From the NCBI RefSeq assembly GCF_029931775.1, contig NC_079323.1, positions 34,180,882 to 34,244,881 of the forward strand: a DNA stretch of 64,000 bases. Direction: 5' to 3'. The notes under the pieces were generated by a model. It was not told where the DNA came from. It saw only the letters and a program-made list of their open reading frames with translations, and made no database searches. Both the position numbers and the translations under genes were made by a program. Source of the DNA: Euleptes europaea. Lineage: Eukaryota; Chordata; Lepidosauria; Squamata; Sphaerodactylidae. This document shows, one piece after another, positions 32,321-44,279 of the stretch; position 1 is the stretch's first letter, and every line of letters starts with the position of its first letter.

Positions 32321-35300
32321 CACCCGAGGGGGGGTGGTCAGGATGGTCAGGATCACAATCCCTTGCCCCCGGGTGGTGGGGTTAGGATGGTCAGGATCAC
32401 AATCCCTTGCCCCCGGGTGGTTGTCTGAAAGGCCTCGTATGTCACGCTCCGTGACAGGGCAGCGTTGCGAGGGTCATCTTGCCTGAGATGCTGCAATGCT
32501 GAAAAACGCCAGACTATTGAAACACATAATATTGAAATACATATCAATGATTCTACTCTATCCGTGAGACGAATTATATGATTGACGTACCTCTTTTGAC
32601 CGTGACCAAATTTTTGTCAGTTGTCGGGAGCAGCTGGACTGAAGATGCTTAGGTTATCTTACCATGACTATTGTAAAATAATTCACAGTGGGTCGCCGCG
32701 TTAGTCTGTCTGCAGTAGTAGAAAAGGGCAAGAGCCCAGTAGCACCTTAAAGACTAACAAAAATATTTTCTGGTAGGGTATGAGCTTTCGTGGCTACCAG
32801 AAAATATTTTTGTTAGTCTTTAAGGTGCTACTGGACTCTTGCCCTTTTCTACTATTGTAAAATAGCAACACCTGACTAAATGCTTGTGCAAGTATGGTAT
32901 AACGGTAGCTTTCTGGAATGTTAGTTTGGTCAATTCCAAGGGGAAGCTGAATTAAGAGCAAATTTACTGTAATGTGAGCTAAAGCTCACTAGCCTAGAGT
33001 CCACTTTGTCAGATGTGAGCTGAGTGCTACCAATAGGAAGAAAGTTATCTCCTCAAGTGATTCTCAGTTGTCAGTACATTACATTACTGTAGGCATACTG
33101 GTGAAGTACAGAGGTAGTTGGGGATAAAGGGCAGTTGGAAAATAGGTAGACCTTCTAAAACTGGTTTAGCAGATTTTTTGCTTGAACTGACCACACATCA
33201 AGCAGGAAACTTCGCTTGGAGTACCCCCCTTCCTCAGGTCACATCTGACTTATGGCGACCCATGGTGGGGTTTTCAAGGCAAGAGACATTCAGAGGTGGT
33301 TTGCCATTGCCTGCGTCCGTGTCACGCCCCTGGTATGCCTTGGAGGTCTCCCATCCAAATACTTGCCAGGGTTGACCCTGCTTAGTTTCTGACATCTGAT
33401 GAGACTAGGCTAGCCTAGACTATCCAGGGGTTTTCGTCTTCTCCAAATAAAAGGGCTAATGTACTTATTTTCAGGATACAGAATGGTGCATCTTTATCAT
33501 AAACACATGCATGTACTTCAGAACTATACTGTTGGAGACCTACTGTCAATAGTTGATCCAAGGTTTTCTCAAAATAGGTTGGTGTGGCATTTCTAAAAGA
33601 TGGAGGAGGGGCAAAAAAAGATGGAGACAAAAGGAAGAAAATTCCAGTTGCATTGGCCAGTGTACATGGGACCATAGAAAATACAGGTTTTAAAGCTCAG
33701 CTGTGCAGGGAGCTTTTAAAAAGGGATGAAATAGTGATTTTTAAAAAATATACCATGATACAATGCTAGGGGCTCCCAGAAAAACAAATAAACATGACCA
33801 TGATTACCTTTGCAGGATTTTGCTTGTAAACATCAGTCATCTCTCTTCCCCCCCCCCCCCGAGTTGGGGTTTGTTAGGATTAAAGCCAGAACTTGTTTCT
33901 TCTGTTAGATGAGCTCACAAATATGTGGCCTCTGTTGTTTTAAGAAGTTTTTTAACTTGGTAGTCATAAGCCATCAAATTTCATAGAAAAGCAGTTTCCA
34001 AGCTCATTGCAGTTGCAGCTTTTGCAGCAATGAAAGTTCATGCCGTACCTTTTGCTATGACTCCACTCTCTGAGCAAGGAAAAAGTGAAATAGAAGGAAG
34101 TAAGAGCTTTCCCCAAAAACTACACTTTCAAATCACTACAGATACTTTGGTGACTCTGAGTTATCTTCATTTAGTGGGTCTTGGTTTCTGCAAAATAATA
34201 TAAAAAAACTTTTAAAATACAGTATGCAGACAAAATTCTGGCTATGTTAACTGAATATGTCTAATGGATTTTTTAAAAATCCTTTGGCCCTCCTTCCTTG
34301 TTTTGTTGTTGTTTTTTATTGAATCATTTTATGATTTATGACTTTACATGTTCTTTTTAATTGTTCAAATATTCTACCTTTGCCACCTTCAGGACCCTGA
34401 TTGGATGGAAAGGTGACATAAAAATATATCAGATAAAATTAAAGAGAGAATCTGCGTAGTCAAAAGTTCTGAGAAACTGTTTGGTTTCTTTGGAACATTT
34501 TTCGTTGACAGCAGCAACTAGACAGCTTTGTTAATTAAAAAAACAACTTGCTCAACTGGGCTGGTTATTCCCTACAAAGCCCTCAGTGGTTTGGGCACAG
34601 AATAGTTAGAGACCATCTTCTCCCTTATTTCCCTTTTTTATCTATGATGGCAACTGAGAATTCCTCTCAGTGTGTCATCTTAGCCAGTAAAGAGTGGTGC
34701 ATGACTGGTGACTGCTCCCCCCAAATTCCATCTCAATGGAGACTCTCCAAAACCCAGGCCATGTAAATGCAGCCATCTCGTAACAGAAACACAATGATCT
34801 CAATCTAAAGCCCTATGTGACTAATTATGCACACCTCTTTGAAATAGGGACCAGTTTCATAAGTAGTTTATGATAACAGCCGGGACAATTGGCGCTTTAA
34901 AAAATAAACATTTGTGGCACATTCAAGGTCTTGGGCACATCTGAAGTAGCTCTTTTGGATCCCAGCTACTGTACTAGATTGATAAAATGCCTCAGAGAGT
35001 TGATGATATAGGATACAATGATTCTAAATTTAAGAAGTAACTAAAATGGATGCATGTTAAGTCACAATCATGGGTAGTTTTTCTCCATGGAAGCCAACAT
35101 TACTTCCTGTTAGTAGTTTTACATAAGCTTAGTTCATAAGCTTAGTGCCCCCTAACCATATTGACTACCTTAACTTTTCTCAAATTACTGAAGAAATCTT
35201 AAAGACGTTATTTGTGCCCTAACAGTACATAGTAAAGGTTGATTGTGATTTCATTTTTGTTTTTAGTGCTAAACAATCCTGTAAACTGAATAGCCTCTAA

Positions 35301-38300
35301 CTGTAAAACTCCACATTAATAATGATTATGAAACTGTGAAGGGCCCTTGCACTGTGAAGGGCCCTTGTGAAGGGCCCTTGCACTGTCGCATATCTACACA
35401 CACACACATGAACCCCTGGTATCAAACTGAAACCATGATAAAACATGTCTTCTGAAGTGCTTTTCAGACATTTTTAGAATCCATGCTTCCATCTCTGAGC
35501 CCGCAAAATGGCTGCTGTACAAATGCTAAGGTCTTACCTTACAGACAACTTGTCTCCTATGCTAAGCTTCTGAAATAACCATTTTAGAAGAGTAGCTGTG
35601 TCAGTTAAAAAATTGACAGAGAGTCCTGCAGCACCTTCAAAGCTAACTACTTTATTGTTGCATAAACTGTTATGGTTTAGATAATGGTGCTGCAGCTACC
35701 AGCTTAACCTACTGATCTTTAACTATCAGAGGAATCTACAGCCTTGGATAGACCAGTCCTGACATAAAATGGGGATTGTTCAGAGGTGGACTTTGAGTGT
35801 CTAGTTAACTAGCTTTCTCTATATTTGAATTGTCTTTGCAGTCACTGTGGAGGTGTCATAAGGCTCCAGGATGCTTAGTTTCAATAGTTTTATGTATAAC
35901 TGAATGTTTATGTTATGCATTAGTTACACGATTGGAGCTTCTTTCACTGTATGTCTATATTCTTACAGTGTGCTCTGTATAAACAGTTGTGGAGGCGCTG
36001 ACACTGTAAGTGCAAACGTCTCCTCTTCATAACAGTTCTTTATGAGGTTCTGCTCCCATCAGTCCACTCAGTAAAAATAGCTCATCTTGGTAAGTTGTTT
36101 CGACTTCACCAGGACCTGAAGAAGAGGCAGAAAAACCTGTGAAAACTAAGACTGTTTCTTCCAGTAATGGAGGGGAAAGTTCGAGTCGCAGCGTGGAGAA
36201 GCGGGCAGCTGATGAAGAAAATGAAGACTTCACCACAAAGCCTGCACCTGCCAAAATGTCCAAGTTTGGGTTTGCCATAGGCACACAGATTGCAAAGAAG
36301 CCACCTGCGATATCCATCAAACTTGGAGCAAATGTAAGTTGTTTGTAGGCTCTCCTCTGAATGATAAATTTGTAATCTTGCTAAAAAGCAAGTTAGTTAA
36401 GATACCTTATTTAAATTTTAATTGTCCATAAATATTTATAGTAATTTGCTGTCACAAAGGTCTGAGGGAATAATTTCTGGAAGATGTTAGTAGGCATAAA
36501 ATTTTCTTGAAATACTAAGAAATAGGTCCCCCCTCACACACACACGTTCCTTTGTGGTGGTTTAAGGGATTATAAAATAGCATAATACGTATTGGCTTGG
36601 ATCCCACCTTGATGTCCATGGATACACGAAGGGAGGGCGGTCCCCCCTGCCAGAGATCTCCAGTTCTCTTTCTAAGCTATCCCTGGGGGGTTCTCTATCC
36701 CCCAGGAGCAGCATTTTAGAGTATGTTTAGGGCTGTTGAGGAAGGAAGAATTGATAAAAATTGCCCCTTCTCTTTGCACTGGCAGAAACCTAGGCAGGCT
36801 CCAAGCCAATTACTACCTAACTTCTAGCAAAATAAGACTACAAGGCATACCTCATTTCATTGTTCTTTGCTTTATTGCACTTTGTAAACAGTGCATTTTC
36901 GAGCAAGTCTTTTGGCGCCATTTTCCCAACAGCATGTTCTGTGTCACATTTTGGTAATTTTTGCAATATTTCAAACGTTTTCATTATTACAGTACATTTT
37001 TTATACATAATGCTGTTGCACACTTAATAGACTACAGTATAGTGTAAACATAACTTTAATATGCACTGGGGGGGAAAATGCATGTGACTCGCATTATTGC
37101 GATAGTCGCTTTATTGCAGTGGTCTGGAACTAAATTTAAATTTAGATTTTTATATTGATGTAGTAATGCTTTTATATGATGTTACCCGCTCTGAGCCGGC
37201 TTCAGCCGGGGAGGGCAGCTTATAAATCACTAAATAAATAAATAAAAATAAAACAATCTGCAATATCTCCAAGGTATGCTTGTATTGTCCTATTCTGACA
37301 TTGTAAAAGGACACAAATTATTTATGGTTAATACTTAAGGTATGATTAAATGTTCAAGAATTTATTGGCCAGAATCCAAAAAGTTGCTTAGGCTTTTTGA
37401 ATATCAGGGCCTTCAGATAAGCTGAATTGACTTTTTTCCTTGAAAGTTGGCCATTCCATATGAAAAGTTGCTTTTGACTTCCCTTGGCTCAGAGTTGATT
37501 GCTATGAAACAGGGAGGGTCTGATTTTCAAGAGCAGTCTTTGGGTTCAGGGAGCTAACTGGCTTCATGATTGCTTAGATCTTAGTGGTATTTATTTACTA
37601 AGGCAATACATCTACCAGGTTTATTTTTTTATGAATCTAAAATTCCATAATATCATAGGAGCAGCAATGTGCTTTAAGTTATTGGGCTGTGTTTACACTC
37701 TATGACTGAAATAATTGTAGGCATTGTTGTTTTTTAGAAACCTAAAGAGCCTACTCCAACCCTTGCTCCAAAAACAAAAACTGTAGCAGCAATCTTCAAT
37801 GAAGATGAAGATGTAAGTAAATATCTCGTCATTGAGTGGAAAAAACAACCTTTGTCTTTTCTGGCTAGAATTATGTTCTGAGAAGTGGGAGTTTCATAAA
37901 CATACCATTGATGCATTGCTACTCAGAACTGGCCTAAGATTCCCCTAGAACACCAAAGGTGTAAGTGTCCTTTTGAGGTTAGCCATTAATTAACTCTGAC
38001 ATGAGCATTTCCTGGTATGTTGTAGGACTACAGAGTACCCGGCCAGTTCTTTTTCTTAAAGACCTCTTTAAAGATAGAGTAGTGAATGTTTCGTATTTTC
38101 AGTCTTCTGTAAATATATCAATACTCTCAGTAAAACACCAGAGTTGCCCATTTGACCTCGGGTTCAAGAAGTGTGAAAGTGTAGAATTGAGGCTGGGGGG
38201 TAGTATGATGTTGGCAATATCAGTCACAGCTTTGTGTTTGAGGAGCATGGGACACCCACTTTCATTGCTAGGATTAAATGGAATTGAATTCTACTGATGC

Positions 38301-41255
38301 AATCCCCTATCCTTCCCAAAATATTGCTTTGAGGAGAGGGTTGTTGGGGGGATCCCAGCAACAGTATGGGTGTGGTGTGGGGGTCTGCATTGGGAGGAGG
38401 GAAAAGTTGCTCTCCTCCCCATTCTGTGAATGGGTACTCTTCTGCTCACAGAAGAAACCTTTGGGTCCAACCACAAAGGTAACATAGGACTATAATGTGC
38501 TTTCTTTGATGATTCCAATGAAGATGAAAATGTGGTTGTTGGCCACTTGTCTTTTTATCAGGATTTCAGGCAAATTGTATGCTTGTCTTCTAAAATGGTG
38601 GTGTTTTAGAGGAGGAAAAAGGGAAATAAAGTTTTAAAAGCTAATTTCATTTAATTCTTACAGTACTGAGAACCCAGGTGAAAATTAATTTGGTTGCATA
38701 ATTAATGCCACTTTCCTGTGTGCTTTGATCAAAGACCCATCTAGAAGTTAAGGGGGGATCTCATGTCCGCTGGTTTTCTCACACAGCAATAGTGGGTCCA
38801 TTTTCTACAAAATAAATATCACACAAGCTCCCCTTACTACTACTTTCTCTTAAGCATTTTTTTCTCTCAGCTCAGCTTCTCTACTAGAAGCAAGCTGGAT
38901 TGGAAGAAAGGTTCATCAAGCAGGGTGTAAAGGGGACCCTCGTCCATTTTGAATGTGAACTGGAGACACAAAGCAGTCCCCCCCTTTCTTTGTCATGTCT
39001 AATTTAGTCCTGAGTTTCACTAAAATGATGCAACAACGTCTGATGAGCTGTGCATGTTAGGTTATAGTTTCCTACAACATTATTTCCAAAAGATATTCCC
39101 AATATTTATTGGATACTTCGGCATCGTATTTGGAGGGCACAAGCTGGATTTTAAACTGCTTGGTTGAGCCTACCAAGGAATATGTCGGATCAGGATGGGC
39201 ACTATGGAAGTGAGGTACTTTCTTGTTCTTCTCTGACTGCCCATAACAGTAACAGCTGTGTCTTCAGACCCAGATGTTTGAGAAATTAGTGCAGCTGATG
39301 ATACTTGCTAGGATCTGTGTGTGTAAAGTGCCGTCAAGTCGCAGCCAACTTATGGCGACCCCTTATGGGGTTTTCAAGGCAAGAGACTAACAGGTGGTTT
39401 GCCAGTGCCTTCCTCTGTATAGCAACCGTGGACTTCCTTGGTGGTCTCCCATCCAAATACTAACCAGGGCTGACCCTGCTTAGCTTCTGAGATCTGACGA
39501 GATCAGGCTAGCCTGGGCCATCCAGGTCAGGGCGTTCAAGGATTATGGTCATTCTAATAGCTATGAGGACCTCCCTTTTGTTTTTAACACTCCCCCTAGA
39601 ACTACACTATTGGAAAATATAAAAGTATCCCTTTTGGAGCTTAACTGATTAAATTTTAATACAGTGTGATGGGCAGACTTTCATACTGTAGACATGTTAA
39701 TGAGGCATGAAAACTGTTTAGAGTGTTACAGAGATCATGTGTGCCTGTTCTCAGTGCTAATAACAAAGTTTTTTAAAGTATAAATTGGATAAGGGTATAA
39801 TGCATTTAACTGTTGAGGCGGTCTCTGATTTTATAGGCCTTAATTTTAAAAAAACGTATTTTACACCTCATGCCCTTTCTCCAAGGAACTTTGGACAATG
39901 CCTATGGTTTTCTCCTCTATTCTGTTATCACAACAATCCTGTGAAATTGGTCTGAGAGAGTGACTGGTTTGATTCACCCAGTGAGCATCATAGAGGACTG
40001 TGGATTGAAACCTGGATCTTTCAAGTCCTAGCCTGTGTCTGACCTCTGTACCACACTGCCTCTCACCAACTTGACTACAGAAGAATCGAATTTGTGACTC
40101 TCTTACATCCATTTTTCCCCTAGAGTGAACCTGAAGAGATGCCTCCAGAAGCAAAAATGCGAATGAAGAACATTGGAAGGTATAGTAGCTCTAAATAAAA
40201 ATCGGAAAAAGATATTCAACAAGTGGGTGGTTTAGGAGTATATGAAAAATTAGTGGGTTTTGTAGTTTTGGATTTGCCAAATAAAAGTTGTAACAGCTTT
40301 TCTACCTAATGCCAAAATAGTTTCAATGATGGAACACTGTTTGGCATCTTACTATTATTTGGAGTTTTTTCCTGTTTTTTCTTAATAAATTCTTTGCTTT
40401 CTGGTGCTTTTTTAGTACAATATTTTCATAACTAATCGGATCATAACCTTTTTTGGAGGCTAATCTTGATGTGTGACTGTTCATTTTGGAGAGAGAATGA
40501 CTATATTTGTAGGGTTTAATTTAAACTTTCTCCACTTGCGTGAGTTGAAGTACTTTTTGGCGATCTCCTGCAGCAACATCCCATAGTGTTTACAAGAGCC
40601 CTTGGAATCTCAGGAGTGATTTCCCAAGGGTATGTGGAAGAAATGGGAGGTGGGAAAGATCTGCTCATGATTCACTGGGTCCCACCTGTAACTTTGTTCT
40701 TTGAAACAAACTGTGCGGGGTGTGTTGGCTGAACATGACCTTTTCCTGATGCATTTCTCGGCAAGGTTTTTTTTATTGCTGATTGCCAGATAGCTTATCC
40801 AAATTCAGTGGGTTTTTTAATTACATTGCAACGCTGTACTTGTCCATTGTGTTATCTATGTTGCAACAAGACTGGTATTTCATAGAGATAACAAAGATGG
40901 TTCATACGTCTTTTGGGGATTGTGTGTAATTGTAGAGAGATGGTATCACATTTTTAAAAGTATTAGGAATTGGGCAATGAAAAAATGCTGTATGTAATAA
41001 ACTTCTAAAGATACTTTTTGGTGGTTGTAGATGACATATGGACTGCCTTGGTTATGTGTACTGAAGCCTGAAAACCATGAATGAGAAAATAATAAAATTA
41101 CCCGGTTGCTTTTGTTTTTTTATCCTAGGGATACTCCAACTTCAGCAGGACCAAATTCTTTCAACAAAGGCAAGCATGGATTTTCTGACAACCAGAAGCT
41201 ATGGGAACGGAACATGAAAAGTCACCTTGGAAATGTCCGTGAACAAGATGAATAA
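31906..41255 (+). CDS. PCNP: PCNP, PEST-containing nuclear protein, complete
   Basis: Five exons: 31906-31960, 36113-36333, 37738-37812, 40124-40179 and 41129-41255 (stop TAA). They total 534 bp, 177 residues (human 178), with GT-AG borders and matching phases. The protein begins [10 protein letters not shown] and has the conserved [70 protein letters not shown] and a C-terminus [14 protein letters not shown] is a small, largely disordered nuclear protein rich in PEST stretches, ubiquitinated by UHRF2 (NIRF) and linked to cell-cycle control. Only the segment after exon 1's first ten codons diverges (LRRPPLD). AATAAA at 41483-41488 would give a short 3' UTR. Upstream neighbour TRMT10C and downstream ZBTB11 match the human order. 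Confidence 0.96.
32331..32425 (+). repeat. ~50-bp tandem duplication in PCNP intron 1
   Basis: ggatggtcaggatcacaatc ccttgcccccgggtggt is present twice head to tail, just downstream of the CpG island. Confidence 0.85.
32681..32850 (+). mobile_element. Fold-back interspersed repeat, copy C (family 1)
   Basis: The head attcacagtgggtcgccgcg ttagtctgtctgcagt is followed by arm 1 (32717-32776), a 17-bp loop, and arm 2 (32794-32853), which pair at 59 of 60 positions. A 14-bp exact direct repeat actattgtaaaata (32667-32680, 32851-32864) flanks the copy. Same family as 13862-14004. It lies in PCNP intron 1. Confidence 0.85.
33190..33420 (-). mobile_element. 5S rRNA-derived SINE
   Basis: On the minus strand the 5S-like head is present (reverse of gtctcccatccaaatacttg ccagggttgaccctgcttag), with the shared body (aggcaatggcaaaccacctc) and a truncated BovB-like tail. 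It lies in PCNP intron 1. Confidence 0.85.
33421..34540. other. PCNP intron 1, nothing recognised
   Basis: A poly-C run (33851-33862) and AT-rich sequence with no gene features or clear repeats. Confidence 0.4.
34541..34940 (+). mobile_element. L2-like LINE 3' region
   Basis: ctgggctggttattccctaca aagccctcagtggtttgggcac and gttagagaccatcttctccc match the wording of L2-type 3' regions in reptiles. Diverged, with no 3' tail found. Confidence 0.55.
35330..35392 (+). repeat. Short minisatellite
   Basis: Three to four copies of gtgaagggcccttgcact-like units (18-20 bp), followed by a (CA)n tract. Confidence 0.8.
36841..37282 (+). mobile_element. TcMar-Tigger (Tigger1-like) deletion derivative
   Basis: The left end caaggcatacctcatttcat tgttctttgctttattgcac, the segment gagcaagtcttttggcgcca ttttcccaacagca, and the right end gactcgcattattgcgatag ... 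ctgcaatatctccaaggtat follow the terminal regions of Tigger1 known from mammals. TA dinucleotides flank both ends (36839-36840, 37283-37284). The transposase region is absent, so it is non-autonomous. An L2 3' end is inserted near its right side. It is in PCNP intron 2. Confidence 0.85.
37135..37252 (+). mobile_element. L2-type LINE 3' end nested in the Tigger element
   Basis: tgatgttacccgctctgagcc ggcttcagccggggagggcag cttataaatc plus (AAATAAAT)n tail is an L2-like 3' terminus. It splits the Tigger1-like right end. Confidence 0.75.
39308..39532 (-). mobile_element. 5S rRNA-derived SINE
   Basis: Minus-strand copy. The reverse of gctaagcagggtcagccctgg ttagtatttggatgggagacc marks the 5S head, ggcactggcaaaccacctg the body, and gtcgccataagttggctgcg plus (CA)n the BovB-like tail. 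It lies in PCNP intron 3. Confidence 0.9.
39880..40075 (-). mobile_element. Old tRNA-type SINE
   Basis: aacaatcctgtgaaattgg, gattgaaacctggatctttc and tctgtaccacactgcctctc are the reverse complement of the tRNA-headed SINE body, B box and A box. It ends about 50 bp before PCNP exon 4. Confidence 0.65.
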
Positions 41256-41482
41256 GTTGTGCATTGAGATTTGGGTGTTGGGGAAATGGGAGGGTGTAAC
41301 ATAAAGGAACAGTTTCCTTTTTTTAGAGCGGTATAAGGCTATTTTGGGTACCACTTTTAAAGTTTCTAGTGGTGCACAAAAACCTGAGTTTAAAAGTAGA
41401 GGTAATTTATGTTTTGTATACAGATTTCAAAGCATTTGCTAATTTTGTAGCTCCATGGAATTAATTTCAAAAGGTTACGGAA

Positions 41483-41488
41483 AATAAA
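41483..41488 (+). terminator. PCNP: Proximal PCNP polyadenylation signal
   Basis: AATAAA 228 bp past the stop codon. Distal signals may also be used, since conserved-looking 3' sequence continues to about 42.9 kb. Confidence 0.55.
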
Positions 41489-41499
41489 GACATTGGAAG

Positions 41500-43820
41500 T
41501 GGTACCTTTTTAAGAATTTTTTTTCACAACTATTCTTATATGAAGACAGATAAAAGGTTGCTGTCTCATGAATCTGTTTAAGTTAAATGCTGCTGCACAG
41601 ATTTCCAGCTCCTCTTTTTCTGTAATGAGTGACATGCTTGATTCCCTCAGGCTACATAGAAGGGGGAACACCATGCTGTAGACCAGGTCTTGTCAGTCTG
41701 TTTGCCATTCTAGACTGCATACAAACCTGAAAACTAGGCTATAGCTATAGTCATTTAGTTAAACCTCCACCAAACCTGGACTTCTGGCTGTGGTAGCTTA
41801 GCGCTATAATCTCATTTTGAAATTTGTGTAATCTCTTTGTGGCCTGTTTCACCAATAGAAATGGGTCTTGCGTGTGTACAATGAAGATTCACAACAAAGA
41901 TTAATCAGTATTTTTGATGTCTTCTTAATCATGAGTCTTGAGCAGTGCTTGTTAATGTTTCGTTGTCAGTTCAAGACAAATTAATGCAATTATTATCAAC
42001 ATAAAAAGACATTACCAAAAGTATGACTTCATACGTTATCATGTTATCTTAGTTGGGTTTCAGTATTTTTGGCAGTCCTTTAAGGGGAATAGAAGCTACA
42101 TGCTTAAGTAAATGAGTAACCAGTTATAGAGGTGCACATGTAGCAATGCGTGGTCATATTTTTATGGCTTAAAATTCTACTTCAGACCCTAAAAGAATTG
42201 TATTTTTAATTAAGACACTTATCACACTGAAGGACAACCTTTTATTCCACTTTAATTCTAGCAGTTACTATTTAGAATTAATTAGGGTTAACTTTTCACT
42301 TTTATCTGTGGTGATCACATCTAGTTGGGCTGGATCAATGGTAGGCTATCTTTTATTTCCTTACTAGTTTTACAACAGAGGTTATAATATTACTTCCATT
42401 TTAGTCCTGATCCTGCCTACAAACCTAAACTACTTTTAAGATCTTGTTTAAGGAGAATTGAATTGTTTTAGGTAGTATTAGCAGTCACTACTGACAGGTT
42501 TGTATAAACAAGCACCTCCAAAATTATGTGATAGTGTGGGCCTGAATTATCTAGTAGCATGTAGTGGCAAAATTGGATCTTGCGAGTCTGGATATCATAA
42601 ATTTATTCCAGTTTATCTGCCATCGATTTTAGTCAACCCATTGTGTTAAAATGGAGGGTAGCTGGTGGAACAAAACTTCATCCAAGTTTTGTTTGTATTT
42701 TTTGGCATTTTAAAAGAACTTTGACCTTGTAGGCTTCTCTGTATAAGTTCTAAACTTTTTTTTAATTCTTGTATTTGTGTATGAATTTTTTTTGTCTGAA
42801 GTTAAAAAAACAACCCTGTAACATAATTTCTTTAAAGGCTTTGTTACAAACATTAGAAATGTACAAGTTATTTCTTTTATAATTGAAGTTGTTCAAACAC
42901 TTGTGAAAGTTCAAGACTTCAAAAAAATGTGTTGCGTCTGATCTTATTGGCTCTTTATCATTGAAGTTAGTGGCCCAAAGCCATTGGGTTGGATCCTATG
43001 GTGGTTTCCTGTAAGCCCAATGTTGTATTCCTTTGAGGAGGAATATGCGATTTCCCCAATCCTCTTCCCCCCACCCCCAATCAAGCCCATTGCTCTTGTA
43101 GAAGTCCCATGAACCCCAGGGGCATTTTGGCGAGCATACTGGAGTACACGGGGAGGGTGGGACAGGAAAAATCTGTTCTGGCTCCAGTCCATGATACATG
43201 TTTATATAGGCAGACATTGTCACTAATATTCACTTTTAGCCTGAAAAAAAGAATTAGTCACTTTCTTTTTTTAAAAAAAAAGTTTGGATGACCAGTGGTT
43301 AGGAGTTTCTCAGCTATCGGTACCTGCTTCCTTCTAGTAAATTTAACAAATTTGCTTTCAGTACTCTGAATACTCAAAACACAAGCAGTAGCACTCAAGC
43401 CTGTAATGTCCTTTAGGGAAGGTAGAAGTCTTGAGTATCTTCCATTTTAAGTAAGTTGAAAGGTGTGAGAGCTTCCTTGAACTTTACTTGTAGTAATACT
43501 GTATACTTTTTGGATGAACTACCTAAGTTAGTGGGTAAGTATAAAAACTGTCAAGTCACTAGTCCATGTCAAATTCATGTTCTTAAATGTTATGGCTTTG
43601 TACCATAATTTCATGGATACCAAAAGCTTACTTCCCCTATTTTAAGTTTCTGGCAAATTTGTAAGGTTGCCTAGATGAAACCAATTGCAGGTAGATAATA
43701 CAACTATGCCTGTAGTCCAAGTATTTTTCTGATGACAATTCCTATGCTGCTATTTCAGGAAACCGAGTAGGCATTTCTTCATATCGTTTGCAAGGTGTTG
43801 ATAATAGAGGTACCAAGCAT
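41500..43820. other. PCNP 3' flank / possible long 3' UTR
   Basis: AT-rich sequence with no coding region recognised. It may include a distal 3' UTR of PCNP. Around 42955-43210 a GC-richer block (gggttggatcctatggtgg) resembles dispersed sequence elsewhere in the window but was not classified. Confidence 0.35.
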
Positions 43821-43825
43821 TCAAA

Positions 43826-44240
43826 ATATTTTTCTGAAAGAAGATATGTTCCTGTTCACCTTCATTATAGCTGGTCGCAATTCTTGCCCATCTATACTTC
43901 CTTAATGGAAAATGTACCACCATCAGTGACAGAAATATGTTCTGTTTTACCAATATGTCTTCTGGTATAACTCTTTCAAACAGTGTTCTGGGGAACTTTC
44001 TGAGTAAGATCTGTAATTGCAAACTTCCCTGAAAGACATCTTGCCACATACATACGTACCTGCAACCAGAGGAGTTGTGCATTTTAGTTTGAAAGAGTTA
44101 TACCAGAAGACATATTGGTAAAACAACATATTTCTGTCACTGATGGTGGTACATTTTCCATTAAGGAAGTATAGATGGGCAAGAATTGCGACCAGCTATA
44201 ATGAAGGTGAACAGGAACATATCTTCTTTCAGAAAAATAT
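43826..44240. repeat. Near-perfect long inverted repeat downstream of PCNP
   Basis: Arm 1 (43826-43981) and arm 2 (44087-44240) are reverse complements apart from a 2-bp gap, separated by a 105-bp spacer. The second arm is flanked by an 11-bp direct repeat gtgcattttag (about 44078-44088 and 44241-44251), as if the reversed copy had been inserted with a target duplication. Neither arm resembles a known transposon end. It would form a ~155-bp hairpin if transcribed. Confidence 0.9.
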
Positions 44241-44279
44241 GTGCATTTTAGGTTTCATTTCTGTTCTTTCATGTAGTAG

